From NCBI GenBank assembly GCA_934678955.1, contig CAKUSI010000012.1:1-28589 (forward strand): a DNA stretch of 28,589 nt, given 5' to 3'. Each line of letters begins with the position of its first letter. The first letter of the stretch is position 1. This stretch comes from an uncultured Austwickia sp. (GTDB taxonomy: Bacteria; Actinomycetota; Actinomycetes; Actinomycetales; Dermatophilaceae). Under the pieces are notes generated by a model. That model had not been told where the DNA came from. It saw only the letters and a program-made list of their open reading frames with translations, and searched no databases. Shown in pieces: positions 16,581-26,737 of this stretch. The translations under genes were made by a program, and so were the position numbers.

Positions 16581-16628
16581 GTCCTGCGCGTCGTCTCCCG
16601 TGTCGCGCCGACGAATCCGCCCGCACGA

Positions 16629-17150
16629 TCAATCCGTCCCCGCCGCCGGATCGCCCTCGCGCACAAGGGGAACCGCTGGCGTGTGGGAGTCTAGCCCGAT
16701 TCCGGGCGGAGAGCAGGACGAGCGTTCAAGATCCAGAGCGGCCTGCAGGATTCGCACCGCGGCCTGCTGGTCGACCACGCCGCGGTGCCTGCGCGTATCC
16801 ATGCCGGCGGCCCGCAGATCGGCGTGCGCCGACGTGGTCGTGAACCGTTCGTCGATGAGGCGAACTTGGGCGGGGGCGACGAGCGGGGCGAGAGCGCGAG
16901 CGAACTCCCGGGCGTCCACCGCCGCGCTGCCCTCCGCTCCGGACAGCGAGCGGGGCAGCCCCACGACGACCTCCATCGCCTCCGCCTCTCCCGCGAGCGC
17001 GGCGACCCGCCGGGGGCCGCCCGGTCGCCCCTTCGCCCCGCGCCGGGGGACGGTCTCCAAGGGGGTGGCGAGAATGCCCGCGGGATCACTGACGGCGACG
17101 CCGACGCGGGCCTTGCCCACGTCGACGCCCAGCCGCCGCCCGGGTCGCAC
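16629..17150 (-). CDS. ruvX: Putative pre-16S rRNA nuclease / Holliday junction resolvase-like protein (YqgF)
   Basis: RNase H-like nuclease implicated in maturing the 5' end of 16S rRNA, also annotated as a Holliday junction resolvase homologue. It has 173 residues, slightly long because of a polar tail. Motifs are LGVDVGKARVGVAVSDPAG (first acidic residue D10), VVVGLPRSLSGAEGSAA, DERFTTTSAHADL and the final VDQQAAVRILQAAL helix. The GTG start at 17150 lies 8 bases after the alaS stop; the stop adjoins the mltG region. Confidence 0.94.
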   Translation of the reverse strand: MRPGRRLGVDVGKARVGVAVSDPAGILATPLETVPRRGAKGRPGGPRRVAALAGEAEAMEVVVGLPRSLSGAEGSAAVDAREFARALAPLVAPAQVRLIDERFTTTSAHADLRAAGMDTRRHRGVVDQQAAVRILQAALDLERSSCSPPGIGLDSHTPAVPLVREGDPAAGTD

Positions 17151-17158
17151 CGGGCGAC

Positions 17159-19858
17159 TCAGCCCGTCACCACGTGGCCGACGGTGTGCTCGACGGCCCG
17201 CAGCGCCTCGGCGACCTTGCTCGGGTCGGTCCCGCCGCCCTGGGCCAGGTCGTCCTTGCCGCCCCCGCCGCCGCCGAGCACCTGAGCGGCGGCCTTGACG
17301 AGCGCGCCCGCCTTGACCCGCCAGTCGCGGGCGGTCTGGTTCGTCGCGACGACGACGACCGGGCGGCCCTTGGCCACCGACGCGGCCGCCACGACGGCCG
17401 GCCGCTCCTCCCCCAAGCGACCCCGCAGATCCAGCACGAGGGAGCGCAGGTCGTCCCCGCCGACTCCCTCGCCGGCGTCGTAGGTCAGCACGGACACGCC
17501 GAACACGTCCTGCACCTGGTCCAGCAACTGGCCCGCCTGGGCCAGCACCTGCGCCTGGCGCAGCTGATGGATCTCCCGCTCGGCCTCCTTGAGCCGGCCG
17601 AGGAGCGAGCTGATCCGCTCGGGCAGCTCGTCGGTGCGGACCTTCAGCGCTTCGCTGAGTTGGCCGACGACGAGGCTCTCGGTCGAGAGGTGGTCATAGG
17701 CGTTGGCGCCGACGAGCGCCTCGACCCGCCGCACGCCGGAGCCGATCGAGGACTCGCCGAGCAGCTTGACGATGCCGATCTGGCCGCTGCGCTGCACGTG
17801 GGTGCCGCCGCACAGTTCGCGGGACCAGTCGCCCACCGAGACCACGCGGACGCGGTCGCCGTACTTCTCACCGAACAGCGCCATCGCGCCGAGCGACATC
17901 GCCTCCGGCTGGCTCATCACCTGGGCGCTGACCGGCAGGTCCTCCAGCAGCTTGTCGTTGACCTCGGCCTCGATCTGGCGCAGCACGTCGATCGGCACGC
18001 CGCCGGAGGCGTGGAAGTCGAAGCGGAACCGCCCCGGGGAGTTCTCCGAGCCCGCCTGGGTCGCGGTGTCCCCGAGCGCCTCCCGGATCGCCTGGTGCAC
18101 GAGGTGGGTCGCCGTGTGCGAACGGGCGACGGCCCGCCGCCGTTCGGCGTCGACCAGCGCGGTCGCGGCCTGGCCGAGGGCCACCTCGCCGGAGGCGACA
18201 CGGGCCTTGTGGACGACCAAGCCGGTGATCGGAGACTGCACGTCCCGCACGTCGAGGACGCCGCCGGGCAGCTCGATGCGCCCGTGGTCGGCCAGCTGGC
18301 CACCGGACTCGGCGTAGAACGGGGTCACGTCGAGCACGATCTCGACGTCCTCGCCCTCGCCCGCGCGCTGCGCCGGCGCACCGTCGACGAGGAGCCCGCG
18401 GACGGTCGCGGGGGTCGCGATCTCCTCGTATCCCGTGAACGTGACCGGGCCGGCGAGGGAGTCCGCGAGGTCGCGATACACGCTGGTGTCCCCGTGCCCG
18501 TGTCGCTTGGCCCGCGCGTCGGCCTTCGCCCGATCGCGCTGCTCCGCCATGAGCCGCCGGAACTCGCCCTCGTCGACGGCGAGGCCCTGCTCCGCCGCCA
18601 TCTCCAGCGTCAGGTCGATGGGGAACCCGTACGTGTCGTGCAGGGTAAACGCTTCCTCACCCGGCAGGACCCCCGCCCCGGACGCCTTGACGCGTGCCAC
18701 CGCCGTGTCCAGGATCGTCGTGCCCGCGGCGAGGGTGCGTCGGAAGGCCTCCTCCTCCTCGTACGCCACCGCGCTGATCCGGCCGAAGTCGCGCTCGAGC
18801 TCGGGGTAGGAGTTGCGCATCCGCTCCAGGGAGACGGGCAGGAGCTCCGGCAGCACCGGGTCCGAGACCCCGAGGAGGCGCATCGCGCGCACCGCGCGAC
18901 GCAGCATCCGGCGCAGGACATAGCCGCGGCCCTCGTTGCCGGGGGTGACGCCGTCGCCGATGAGCATGAGCGAGCTGCGCACGTGGTCCGCCACGACGCG
19001 CAGCCGCACGTCGTCCGGGTGGCTGGTCGCGGAGTCCGGCCCCGAATGGGTGCCGTACGCCTTGCCCGCGAGGTCGGCCGCGCGCGCCAGCACGGGGTAG
19101 ACCTCGTCGATCTCATACATGTTGTCGACGCCCTGCAGGATCGCGGCCATCCGCTCCAGGCCCGCCCCGGTGTCGATGTTCTTGTGCGGGAGCTCCCGGG
19201 CGATGTCGAAGTCGTCCTTGGCGCGCACCGCCGACAGCTCGTATTGCATGAAGACCAGGTTCCAGAACTCCAGGAAGCGGTCCTCGTCGACGGCCGGGCC
19301 GCCGTCCGGGCCATATTCCGGGCCCCGGTCGTAATAGATCTCCGAGCAGGGTCCGCCTGGCCCGGGCACGCCCATGTGCCAGTAGTTGTCCTTCTTTCCG
19401 CGCCGCACGAGACGCTCCGCGGGGATGTCGGTCAGCTCGAGCCACAGAGCGATGGCCTCGTCGTCGTCCTCGTAGACGGTGGCCCACAGGCGCGCCCCGT
19501 CCATCCCGTAGCCGCCCTCGCTCTGCGGGCTGGTGACCAGCTCCCAGGCGTACGCGATCGCGCCTTCTTTGAAGTAGTCGCCGAAGCTGAAGTTGCCGTT
19601 CATCTGGAAGAACGTGCCGTGCCGGGAGGTCTTGCCGACCTCCTCGATGTCGAGGGTGCGCACGCACTTCTGCACGGAGGTCGCCCGCGGGAACGGCGGG
19701 GTCTCCTGGCCGAGGAAGTACGGCTTGAAGGGGACCATGCCGGCGTTGACGAACAGAAGGTTCGGGTCGTCGTAGAGCAGGGGGGCGCTCGGCACGACCG
19801 TGTGGCCCTTGCGCTCGAAGTAGTCCAGCCAACGGCGCCTGATCTCGGCGGTTTCCAT
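17159..19858 (-). CDS. alaS: Alanyl-tRNA synthetase
   Basis: Charges tRNA(Ala) and hydrolyses mischarged Ser- or Gly-tRNA(Ala). It has 899 residues with the full domain set: class II catalytic core at about 1-250 (including [31 protein letters not shown] and [16 protein letters not shown]), tRNA-recognition region, editing domain and C-terminal C-Ala. The editing-site zinc ligands are H581 and H585 in SHTATH, C683 and H687 in CGGTH. The C-terminal [14 protein letters not shown] loop is typical. The ATG at 19858 has GAGG about 10 bases upstream. ruvX, mltG and aroE follow closely. Confidence 0.98.
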   Translation of the reverse strand: METAEIRRRWLDYFERKGHTVVPSAPLLYDDPNLLFVNAGMVPFKPYFLGQETPPFPRATSVQKCVRTLDIEEVGKTSRHGTFFQMNGNFSFGDYFKEGAIAYAWELVTSPQSEGGYGMDGARLWATVYEDDDEAIALWLELTDIPAERLVRRGKKDNYWHMGVPGPGGPCSEIYYDRGPEYGPDGGPAVDEDRFLEFWNLVFMQYELSAVRAKDDFDIARELPHKNIDTGAGLERMAAILQGVDNMYEIDEVYPVLARAADLAGKAYGTHSGPDSATSHPDDVRLRVVADHVRSSLMLIGDGVTPGNEGRGYVLRRMLRRAVRAMRLLGVSDPVLPELLPVSLERMRNSYPELERDFGRISAVAYEEEEAFRRTLAAGTTILDTAVARVKASGAGVLPGEEAFTLHDTYGFPIDLTLEMAAEQGLAVDEGEFRRLMAEQRDRAKADARAKRHGHGDTSVYRDLADSLAGPVTFTGYEEIATPATVRGLLVDGAPAQRAGEGEDVEIVLDVTPFYAESGGQLADHGRIELPGGVLDVRDVQSPITGLVVHKARVASGEVALGQAATALVDAERRRAVARSHTATHLVHQAIREALGDTATQAGSENSPGRFRFDFHASGGVPIDVLRQIEAEVNDKLLEDLPVSAQVMSQPEAMSLGAMALFGEKYGDRVRVVSVGDWSRELCGGTHVQRSGQIGIVKLLGESSIGSGVRRVEALVGANAYDHLSTESLVVGQLSEALKVRTDELPERISSLLGRLKEAEREIHQLRQAQVLAQAGQLLDQVQDVFGVSVLTYDAGEGVGGDDLRSLVLDLRGRLGEERPAVVAAASVAKGRPVVVVATNQTARDWRVKAGALVKAAAQVLGGGGGGKDDLAQGGGTDPSKVAEALRAVEHTVGHVVTG

Positions 19859-20271
19859 GAAGTGCGGTCCTCGGGTGACTCAGTCGGGTCGGTGAAGCGC
19901 CCTGGCGGGCCTCCCCACCGACCGCGCGGGCGCGGGTGAGGTTCACCTGACCTCCAGTATGCCGCGCTGAGGCCCGCCGCCCGCATCGACCCGCGCGCGC
20001 GGGGCCTGGGGGCAGGCGCGGGCGGCCGAATGGTCGCGCGGGGGTGATTATTACGTTCTGCGCCGGAACTGGTCTCCCACGGGTAAAGAGCCTTATGTTG
20101 ACCTGCAGGACGTCTCACGTCGGGCAGCCGGGCGACGCGCCACCACAGGCGCGCCGACGCGGGCGTCGGACACCGTCGGGGGGAGGCGTGCTCCTGCCGA
20201 TGTCATCCGGCGGGCACACCGCACGCTCGGACCGGGAGGGATCCGAGCGATCCGTCGAGGAGGATTTTCTG
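19859..20271. other. Divergent intergenic region between alaS and the opp operon
   Basis: This 413-bp stretch has no convincing gene. On the minus strand CATACT at 19961-19956 is a possible alaS -10 box. On the plus strand an AT-richer patch at 20047-20056, and TATGTT at 20094-20099, are candidate -10 elements for opp, giving a leader of 165 bases or more. The leader contains a hairpin at 20188-20217 (CCTGCCG/CGGCGGG plus GTG/CAC, with a bulge). An excellent GAGGAGG Shine-Dalgarno lies at 20257-20263, 8 bases before the oppA start. No known riboswitch was recognised. Confidence 0.6.
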
Positions 20272-21885
20272 ATGCGAGCAACGACCCGCGCGGCCGTCGT
20301 GGTCGCCATGACCGGGACGGCGCTGGTGGCTGCCGCCTGCGGTTCGGGCTCCGGCTCGGGTAACGCGTCCAACGAGGTCACCGTCCAGGGCTGCGAGCCG
20401 CAGAACTCGCTGCTCGGCGGCAACACCGGGGAGTCCTGCGGGCACGACGTCGTGCAGCTCGCCCACTCCGCGCTGTTCCGCTACGACCCGGACAGCGCCC
20501 AGCCCGAGAAGGATCTCGCCGAGTCCGTCGAGACGACCGACCACCAGAACTTCACGGTCAAAATCCGCACGGGTGTGAAGTTCCACGACGGCACCGACGT
20601 GAAGGCCAAGAACTTCGTCGACGCGTGGAACTACACGGCGTACTCCCCGAACGCGCAATACCAGTCCAGCTTCTTCGAGCCCATCGAGGGCTTCGCCGAC
20701 GTCTGGACCGAGGCCAAGGGCGCCACGCCTCCGAAGAAGGAGATGTCCGGGCTGAAGGTGGTCGACGATCATACGTTCACGATCAAGACCACGGCGCCCG
20801 TGTCGAACCTGCCGCTGCGCCTCGGCTACACGGCGTTCGCGCCACTGCCCGACTCGTTCTTCGCCAACCCGACCGAGGCGAGCAAGAAGCCGGTCGGCGC
20901 CGGCCCGTACCAGATCGAGGAGTACTCACCGAACCAGAGGATCGTGCTGCGCAAGTTCGACGGTTACGGCGGCGCGGCCGCGAAGGGGAACGTCGACCAG
21001 ATCACCTTCCGGATCTACAAGGACGCAGAGTCCGCGTACAACGATCTGCTGGCGGGCAACATCGACACGACGATCGAGATCCCGGCGAGTTCGCTGATCA
21101 ACAAGAAGTACGAGTCCGAACTGAACGGCCGCTTCGTCAACGCCCCGTTCCCTGCGATCCAGACCATCATGTTCCCGCCGACGAGGGTCGGCGCCAACTA
21201 CGCGAAGCCCGAGCTTCGCAAGGCGATCTCGCGGGCCATCGATCGGGACAAGATCACCAGGGACCATTTCGCGGGCACGCGTATCCCGGCGAACGGCTGG
21301 GGGGCCCCCGGCGTCGAGGGATTCCAGGAGGGCGCCTGCGGTGAGGACTGCACCTACGACCCGGCCAAGGCCAAGCAACTCCTGGCGCAGGCGGGCGGGT
21401 TCAACGGCAAGCTCGCGATCGGCTTCAACGGGGACTCCAGCCACCAGGCCTGGGTCGAGGCCACCTGCAACTCGATCCGCCAGGCCCTGGACGTGGACTG
21501 CGTGCCGACGCCGACGAGCGACTTCGCGACGTTCCGCGACCTGATCGGCAAGCGTGAGCTCCCGTACATGTTCCGTTCGGGGTGGATCGCGGACTACCCG
21601 CACATCGAGAACTTCCTGACGGCGCAGTACGCCAAGGGCGCGGCCGGCAACGACAGCGAATACAACAACCCGGCCTTCGACGCGAAACTCGCCGAGGCGG
21701 CCCGCGCCACCGGCGCGGACAGCCTGCGCCTCTACCAGGAGGCAGAACGGCTGCTCGACGCCGACTTCCCCTCGATCCCGCTGTGGTATTACCAGGCCAA
21801 CGTGGGATACAGCGAGAAGGTGACCGACGTCAAGCTCAACAAGGCGGACGGACGCATCGACCTCCTCGGGATCAAGGTCAAGTAG
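20272..21885 (+). CDS. oppA: Oligopeptide/dipeptide ABC transporter substrate-binding lipoprotein
   Basis: Captures peptides (or a related solute) outside the cell for the permease encoded downstream. It has 537 residues. The signal peptide ends at the lipobox VAAAC with lipidated C23, followed by a Gly/Ser-rich linker. Family 5 features include AESVETTDHQNFTVKIRTG, VDAWNY, VVDDHTFTI, GAGPYQIEEY, AISRAIDRDKI and a C-terminal PSIPLWYY. Cys pairs C356/C360 and C399/C410 also occur in the orphan binding protein at 9288-11147. The start has a GAGGAGG ribosome-binding site at 8 bases. It is first in the operon, 88 bases ahead of the permease genes. The exact substrate is not predictable. Confidence 0.93.
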   Translation: MRATTRAAVVVAMTGTALVAAACGSGSGSGNASNEVTVQGCEPQNSLLGGNTGESCGHDVVQLAHSALFRYDPDSAQPEKDLAESVETTDHQNFTVKIRTGVKFHDGTDVKAKNFVDAWNYTAYSPNAQYQSSFFEPIEGFADVWTEAKGATPPKKEMSGLKVVDDHTFTIKTTAPVSNLPLRLGYTAFAPLPDSFFANPTEASKKPVGAGPYQIEEYSPNQRIVLRKFDGYGGAAAKGNVDQITFRIYKDAESAYNDLLAGNIDTTIEIPASSLINKKYESELNGRFVNAPFPAIQTIMFPPTRVGANYAKPELRKAISRAIDRDKITRDHFAGTRIPANGWGAPGVEGFQEGACGEDCTYDPAKAKQLLAQAGGFNGKLAIGFNGDSSHQAWVEATCNSIRQALDVDCVPTPTSDFATFRDLIGKRELPYMFRSGWIADYPHIENFLTAQYAKGAAGNDSEYNNPAFDAKLAEAARATGADSLRLYQEAERLLDADFPSIPLWYYQANVGYSEKVTDVKLNKADGRIDLLGIKVK

Positions 21886-21973
21886 CAACCGCGGGGCATG
21901 GCCGACCGCCGGGCGCACGAGCAGGCGCGCCCGGCGGTGGCAGCCCCACGGGGTCGAGGGTGTGGGAGGACCG

Positions 21974-22900
21974 ATGGGCAAGTACGTGCTCAGGCGTCTG
22001 CTGCAGATGATCCCCGTGATCATCGGGGCGACGTTCCTGATCTACGCGATGGTCTTCGCTCTCCCAGGAGACCCCTCGGCCGGCAAGTGCGGCGACCGCG
22101 GGTGCCCGCCGGCGGTGCAGGCGCAGATCGCCGAGAAGTACAACCTCGACGACCCGCTGCCCATCGCCTACGCCAAATACCTCGGCAAGCTCGCTCAGGG
22201 CGACTTCGGGGAGAACACACACGGCATCCCGGTCCTCACCGACCTCCAGCAGCGCTACTCCGTCACGGTCAAGCTCGCGGCGATGGCGCTGATCATCGAA
22301 GGCGTCATCGGCATCGCCGCCGGCGCGCTGGCCGCGATGCGAAAGGGCCGCTTCATCGACCACCTGGTGCTGGTGTCGAGCCTGGCGCTCGTCTCGATCC
22401 CGGTGTTCGTCACCGGCGCGCTCGCCCAGTACTTCCTCGGGGTCCGGCTCGGCTGGTTCCCGGTGACCGCTCCGTACGACCCGGGCCTGTTCGACCTCTT
22501 CCTGCCGGCCCTCGTGCTCGCCTCCCTGTCGATGGCGTACGTCGCGCGACTCACGCGCGCGAACCTGTCGGAGAACCTGCGGGCCGACTACGTGCGGACG
22601 GCCCGGGCCAAGGGGCTCTCGCAGCGGCGCATCATCGGAGTGCACACCCTGCGCAACTCGATGATCCCGGTCGTCACGTTCATGGGCTACGACTTCGGTG
22701 CCCTGATGGCCGGCGCGATCATCACCGAACGGATCTTCAACATCCAGGGCATTGGGGGCTACATCTTCACCGGGATCGGCCAGCGCGACGGATTCGCCGT
22801 CGTGGGCGCGGTCACCGCGCTCGTGCTGGTGTACCTCTTCGTGAACCTGCTGGTGGACCTCCTGTACGGGGTTCTCGACCCGAGGATCAGCCATGACTGA
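21974..22900 (+). CDS. oppB: Peptide ABC transporter permease, OppB/DppB type
   Basis: First integral membrane subunit of the importer, 308 residues. It opens with the family's KYVLRRLLQMIPVIIGATFL transmembrane helix and ALPGDP, then a periplasmic-side loop with two Cys (KCGDRGCPP). About five further helices follow. The EAA-like cytoplasmic loop YVRTARAKGLSQRRII contacts the ATPases. The ATG at 21974 has GGAGG only 4 bases upstream; a GTG at 21962 is an alternative. The stop overlaps oppC by 8 bases. Confidence 0.94.
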   Translation: MGKYVLRRLLQMIPVIIGATFLIYAMVFALPGDPSAGKCGDRGCPPAVQAQIAEKYNLDDPLPIAYAKYLGKLAQGDFGENTHGIPVLTDLQQRYSVTVKLAAMALIIEGVIGIAAGALAAMRKGRFIDHLVLVSSLALVSIPVFVTGALAQYFLGVRLGWFPVTAPYDPGLFDLFLPALVLASLSMAYVARLTRANLSENLRADYVRTARAKGLSQRRIIGVHTLRNSMIPVVTFMGYDFGALMAGAIITERIFNIQGIGGYIFTGIGQRDGFAVVGAVTALVLVYLFVNLLVDLLYGVLDPRISHD

Positions 22901-23849
22901 CGCGCCCGTCCCCGCGCCCGCCGTGAGCGCCGACGACCTGCGGGCAGCCGAGCGGCGTGCGCGGGCCGCGGAGAACGCCCATGTGGGGCGAGCCCGGTCC
23001 CTCAATGCCGATGCCTGGCGGGAGTTGCGCGGCAACTGGATGTTCTGGCTATCCGCGGCGCTGATCCTGCTTTTCGTGACCATGGCGATCGCCCCGGGCC
23101 TCTTCACCTCGGTGGACCCGCGCGAGGTCGGGCCGGTCCGTCAGACCCCCGGCGGCGGGGCGATCTTCGGCCGCGACATGCAGGGCTATGACATCTTCTC
23201 CCGGACGATCCACGGAGCTCGCGCCTCGATCCTGGTCGGCCTCACCACCACGATCCTCACCACGCTCATCGGCTCCGCGGTGGGGGTCCTCGCCGCCTAC
23301 CGGGGCGGCTGGTTGGACGCCCTCATCAGCCGGATCACCGACGTCTTCTTCGCCATCCCCCTGCTGCTCGGCGGGATCCTCTTCATGAACACGTTCCGGT
23401 CCGACCTGAACACCCCGTACTTCGTGGTGGTCGGCAAAGTGGTCCTGGTGCTGAGCGTGCTGGGCTGGCCGAGCATCGCCCGCCTGATGCGCTCCTCCGT
23501 GTTGCAGGTCCTGCCCAACGACTACGTCCAGGCCGCCCGGGCGCTCGGCGCCTCACCGCGCCGGATCGTGATGCGGCACGTGCTCCCGAACGCGATGGCC
23601 CCGGCGCTGGTGGTGGCCGCCATCAACCTCGGCGTCTTCATCGTGGCGGAGGCCTCCCTGTCGTTCCTCGGGATCGGCCTGGTGCCGCCCGCGATCTCGT
23701 GGGGGGTGGCGATCAACGACGGCCTGGTGGCCGTGCGGACCTTCCCGCACATCCTGTTCTTCCCGGCCATCTTCCTCAGCGTCTGCGTCTTCGCGTTCAT
23801 CCTGCTCGGCGACGCCGTCCAGGACGCGTTCGACCCCAAGAGCCGCTAG
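22893..23849 (+). CDS. oppC: Peptide ABC transporter permease, OppC/DppC type
   Basis: Second membrane subunit, 318 residues. A cytoplasmic N-terminal tail of about 45 residues (Ala- and Arg-rich) is followed by a first helix, then the conserved FGRDMQGYDIFSRTIHGAR segment typical of OppC. Five more helices follow. The EAA loop is YVQAARALGASPRRIV, and ASLSFLGIGL near the C-terminus is a family hallmark. The start lies inside the end of oppB (8-base overlap), indicating coupled translation. Confidence 0.95.
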   Translation: MTDAPVPAPAVSADDLRAAERRARAAENAHVGRARSLNADAWRELRGNWMFWLSAALILLFVTMAIAPGLFTSVDPREVGPVRQTPGGGAIFGRDMQGYDIFSRTIHGARASILVGLTTTILTTLIGSAVGVLAAYRGGWLDALISRITDVFFAIPLLLGGILFMNTFRSDLNTPYFVVVGKVVLVLSVLGWPSIARLMRSSVLQVLPNDYVQAARALGASPRRIVMRHVLPNAMAPALVVAAINLGVFIVAEASLSFLGIGLVPPAISWGVAINDGLVAVRTFPHILFFPAIFLSVCVFAFILLGDAVQDAFDPKSR

Positions 23850-23856
23850 GAGCACC

Positions 23857-24937
23857 GTGCGCATACCTCGTCCCACCCGGTCCGGGTCAGACCGCCCTCG
23901 AGCGCATCCCGGCGCCCACCCCGCCAGCGCGTCCGGCTACGAGCCGGTCGACGGCCGCCTCCTCGACGTCGAGGACCTCGTCGTCGAGTTCGCCATGCGC
24001 GACGGTGTCGCGCGGGCGGTCAACGGTGTGAGCTTCGCGCTGGACGCCGGGCAGACATTGGCGATCCTCGGGGAGTCGGGCTCCGGCAAGTCGGTGACCG
24101 CCCAGGCGATCATGGGCATCCTCGACGAGCCGCCGGCGAGGGTGGCGCGCGGCGCTATCCGCTACTGCGGCCACGACCTGCTCACCATGACCCCCCAGGA
24201 GCGGCAGGGGATCCGGGGCCAGCACATCGCGATGATCTTCCAGGACGCCCTCTCGGCGCTCAACCCCGTCTTCCCGGTGGGCTGGCAGATCGCGGAGATG
24301 TTCCGCGTGCACGAGGGGATGAACCGCTCCGACGCGCGCGCCCAGGCGGTGCGACTGATGGAGCGGGTCAGGATCCCGGCGGCGCGGGAGCGGGTCGGCA
24401 ACTACCCGCACCAGTTCTCCGGGGGGATGCGCCAGCGGATCATGATCGCGATGGCGATCGCCCTGCAGCCCGCTGTGCTGATCGCGGACGAGCCCACGAC
24501 CGCCCTCGACGTCACGGTCCAGGCGCAGGTGATGGAGTTGCTCGCGGAACTCCAGGAGGAGACCGGCATGGGCATGATCCTCATCACCCATGACCTGGGC
24601 GTGGTCGCTGGCGTGGCGGATCGGATCGCCGTGATGTACGCCGGCCGGGTCATGGAGGCCGCCCCCGTCGCCGACATCTACGCCGCCCCCGCGCACCCGT
24701 ACACAATCGGCCTGATCGAGTCGATCCCCCGCCTGGACCGCAAGGGCCAGGAGCTCTTCGCGATCGGCGGCCTGCCGCCCAACCTCATGGACCTGCCCTC
24801 CGGCTGCCCGTTCCACCCCCGCTGCGCCCGGGCCGAGGACATCTGCCGGGTCGACCTACCCGAGCTGCTGACCATCGCGCCCGGCCGCTCCAGCGCCTGT
24901 CACTTCTCGGCTGAACTGCTGCGCGCGGAGGTGGCCC

Positions 24938-24945
<8 letters not shown>
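23857..24945 (+). CDS. oppD: Peptide ABC transporter ATP-binding protein, OppD/DppD type
   Basis: One of two ATPases driving the importer, 362 residues. Walker A GESGSGKS is at residues 72-79, the Q-loop is in [13 protein letters not shown], the signature FSGGMRQR is at 187-194 and Walker [12 protein letters not shown] at 208-218. The H-loop is in LITHDLG. The C-terminal oligopeptide-transporter extension has [16 protein letters not shown], a Cys cluster that carries an iron-sulphur centre in some relatives. The first 33 or so residues are a Pro/Arg-rich extension. The GTG at 23857 has AGGAG 5 bases upstream, just after the oppC stop. Confidence 0.95.
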
Positions 24946-25948
<1,003 letters not shown>

Positions 25949-25963
<15 letters not shown>

Positions 25964-26001
25964 AACTTCCGTCGCGGAGCGCCGAAACTTCCGTCGCGGG
26001 G
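25949..26001 (+). repeat. 22-bp tandem duplication across the oppF stop codon
   Basis: The unit at 25949-25970 (starting GTCGCGGAGCGC, ending GAAACTTCC) is repeated at 25971-25992 with one change, and a third partial copy begins at 25993. The first copy contains the oppF TGA, which reads CGA in the second. This looks like replication slippage at the gene end. Confidence 0.85.
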
Positions 26002-26002
26002 C

Positions 26003-26017
26003 GTCCGGGGCCCGGAC
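26003..26017 (+). terminator. Possible hairpin terminator of the opp operon
   Basis: GTCCGGG-G-CCCGGAC is a compact GC-only inverted repeat 40 bases after oppF. The loop is tight and there is no T tract, so its strength is uncertain. The strong hairpin at 26356-26385 could serve opp as well. Confidence 0.35.
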
Positions 26018-26106
26018 ACCATCGGTCCCCGCGAAGCCGGGCGCCAGGAGGTGATCCCTGTCTACGATCGGGGCATTACGTTTCGTGACCGAAGGTGGGA
26101 TTCGCA

Positions 26107-26328
26107 GTGGACCAGAACCTTTCGACCGCCATCAAGCAGGCCGCCGCCGCAGGCCCCCAGGAACTCGCCGATCTGCTCTACGACATCGTCGACGCTGCCC
26201 ACGACGCCCGCGAGGGAAGGGCTCTGCATGCCCCCGCTCCCGAGAAGCGGGGCCTGGAGCTGAGCCGGCTGCGCAAGATGCGCGAGGCCGCGCTCGCTCA
26301 CAAGATGGCCTACGTGACTCGCGGCTGA
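26107..26328 (+). CDS. Small hypothetical protein
   Basis: No family recognised. The 73-residue protein is mostly charged and probably helical, with no signal peptide or membrane segment. It starts DQNLSTAIKQAAAAG, has a central DIVDAAHDAREG and ends in a basic helix, SRLRKMREAALAHKM. The GTG at 26107 has AAGGTGG at about 7 bases; a GTG at 26095 is the alternative. It ends in the first copy of a 13-bp tandem duplication and is followed by a very strong terminator hairpin. The good ribosome-binding site, the GC-rich third positions and the terminator support a real gene. Confidence 0.6.
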   Translation: MDQNLSTAIKQAAAAGPQELADLLYDIVDAAHDAREGRALHAPAPEKRGLELSRLRKMREAALAHKMAYVTRG

Positions 26329-26352
26329 CCAGCGCGGCTGACCAGCGCGGAT
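26321..26352 (+). repeat. 13-bp tandem duplication at the stop of the small gene
   Basis: GCGGCTGACCAGC occurs at 26321-26333 and 26334-26346, with a diverged partial copy (GCGGATGAC) following. The stop TGA of the small gene lies in the first unit. Confidence 0.8.
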
Positions 26353-26355
26353 GAC

Positions 26356-26385
26356 AGGGGCCCCGGCCACCCGGCCGGGGCCCCT
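26356..26385 (+). terminator. Strong hairpin terminator
   Basis: AGGGGCCCCGGCC and GGCCGGGGCCCCT form a perfect 13-bp stem around the 4-base loop ACCC, 28 bases after the small gene. No T run follows. As a symmetrical structure it could also stop transcripts arriving on the minus strand from the lipoprotein genes. Confidence 0.75.
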
Positions 26386-26473
26386 GCGTGCCCTCACCGC
26401 TGTGTCCTCACCGCGGTCGCCCCGTTCTGACGTCCGTTCGCCCGGCGCGCCCGACGCTGAAGCTCCGGAGTGC

Positions 26474-26737
26474 TCAGTCGTAATGCAATTGTTCCTCCCA
26501 GCGCACCACCCAACCGATCGGATCGGGCGTCTCCCGAGTCGTGTCCGGATGCGGGACAAGGTAGATCACCCCACCCTCCCTCAGGCGCCTCTTCACACGT
26601 CGGCGGATGACTGGAATGCTACCCAGAAACCGAACGGGCAAGGAAACGTCCTCCGTTCTGCACGTCGCAGCAAATCCCCGGGGGATCTCCCCAAGGCCAT
26701 CAGCAATCCTCACAAGTGCACCACCTTGAATACCCAA
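26474..26737 (-). CDS. Doubtful short ORF downstream of the lipoprotein gene
   Basis: Not recognised. It has up to 87 residues from a TTG at 26737, or 79 from a GTG at 26713 that nearly coincides with the lipoprotein stop. The second half (GGVIYLVPHPDTTRETPDP, then GWVVRWEEQLHYD) has GC-rich third positions and reads like real protein. The frame stays open upstream to a stop at 26854, overlapping the lipoprotein gene, so it could be a short separate gene or an out-of-frame tail. There is no good ribosome-binding site. Confidence 0.3.
   Translation of the reverse strand: MGIQGGALVRIADGLGEIPRGFAATCRTEDVSLPVRFLGSIPVIRRRVKRRLREGGVIYLVPHPDTTRETPDPIGWVVRWEEQLHYD

Noticed and set aside
17174..19939. 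A 921-codon open frame on the plus strand antisense to alaS
   Set aside because: It mirrors the alaS frame. High GC at third positions removes stops from the opposite strand, and its predicted product is a low-complexity Ala/Gly/Arg/Val/Leu mixture with no motif.
19859..20000. A T-box riboswitch upstream of alaS
   Set aside because: No T-box core motif or long specifier stem could be found in the short GC-rich leader.
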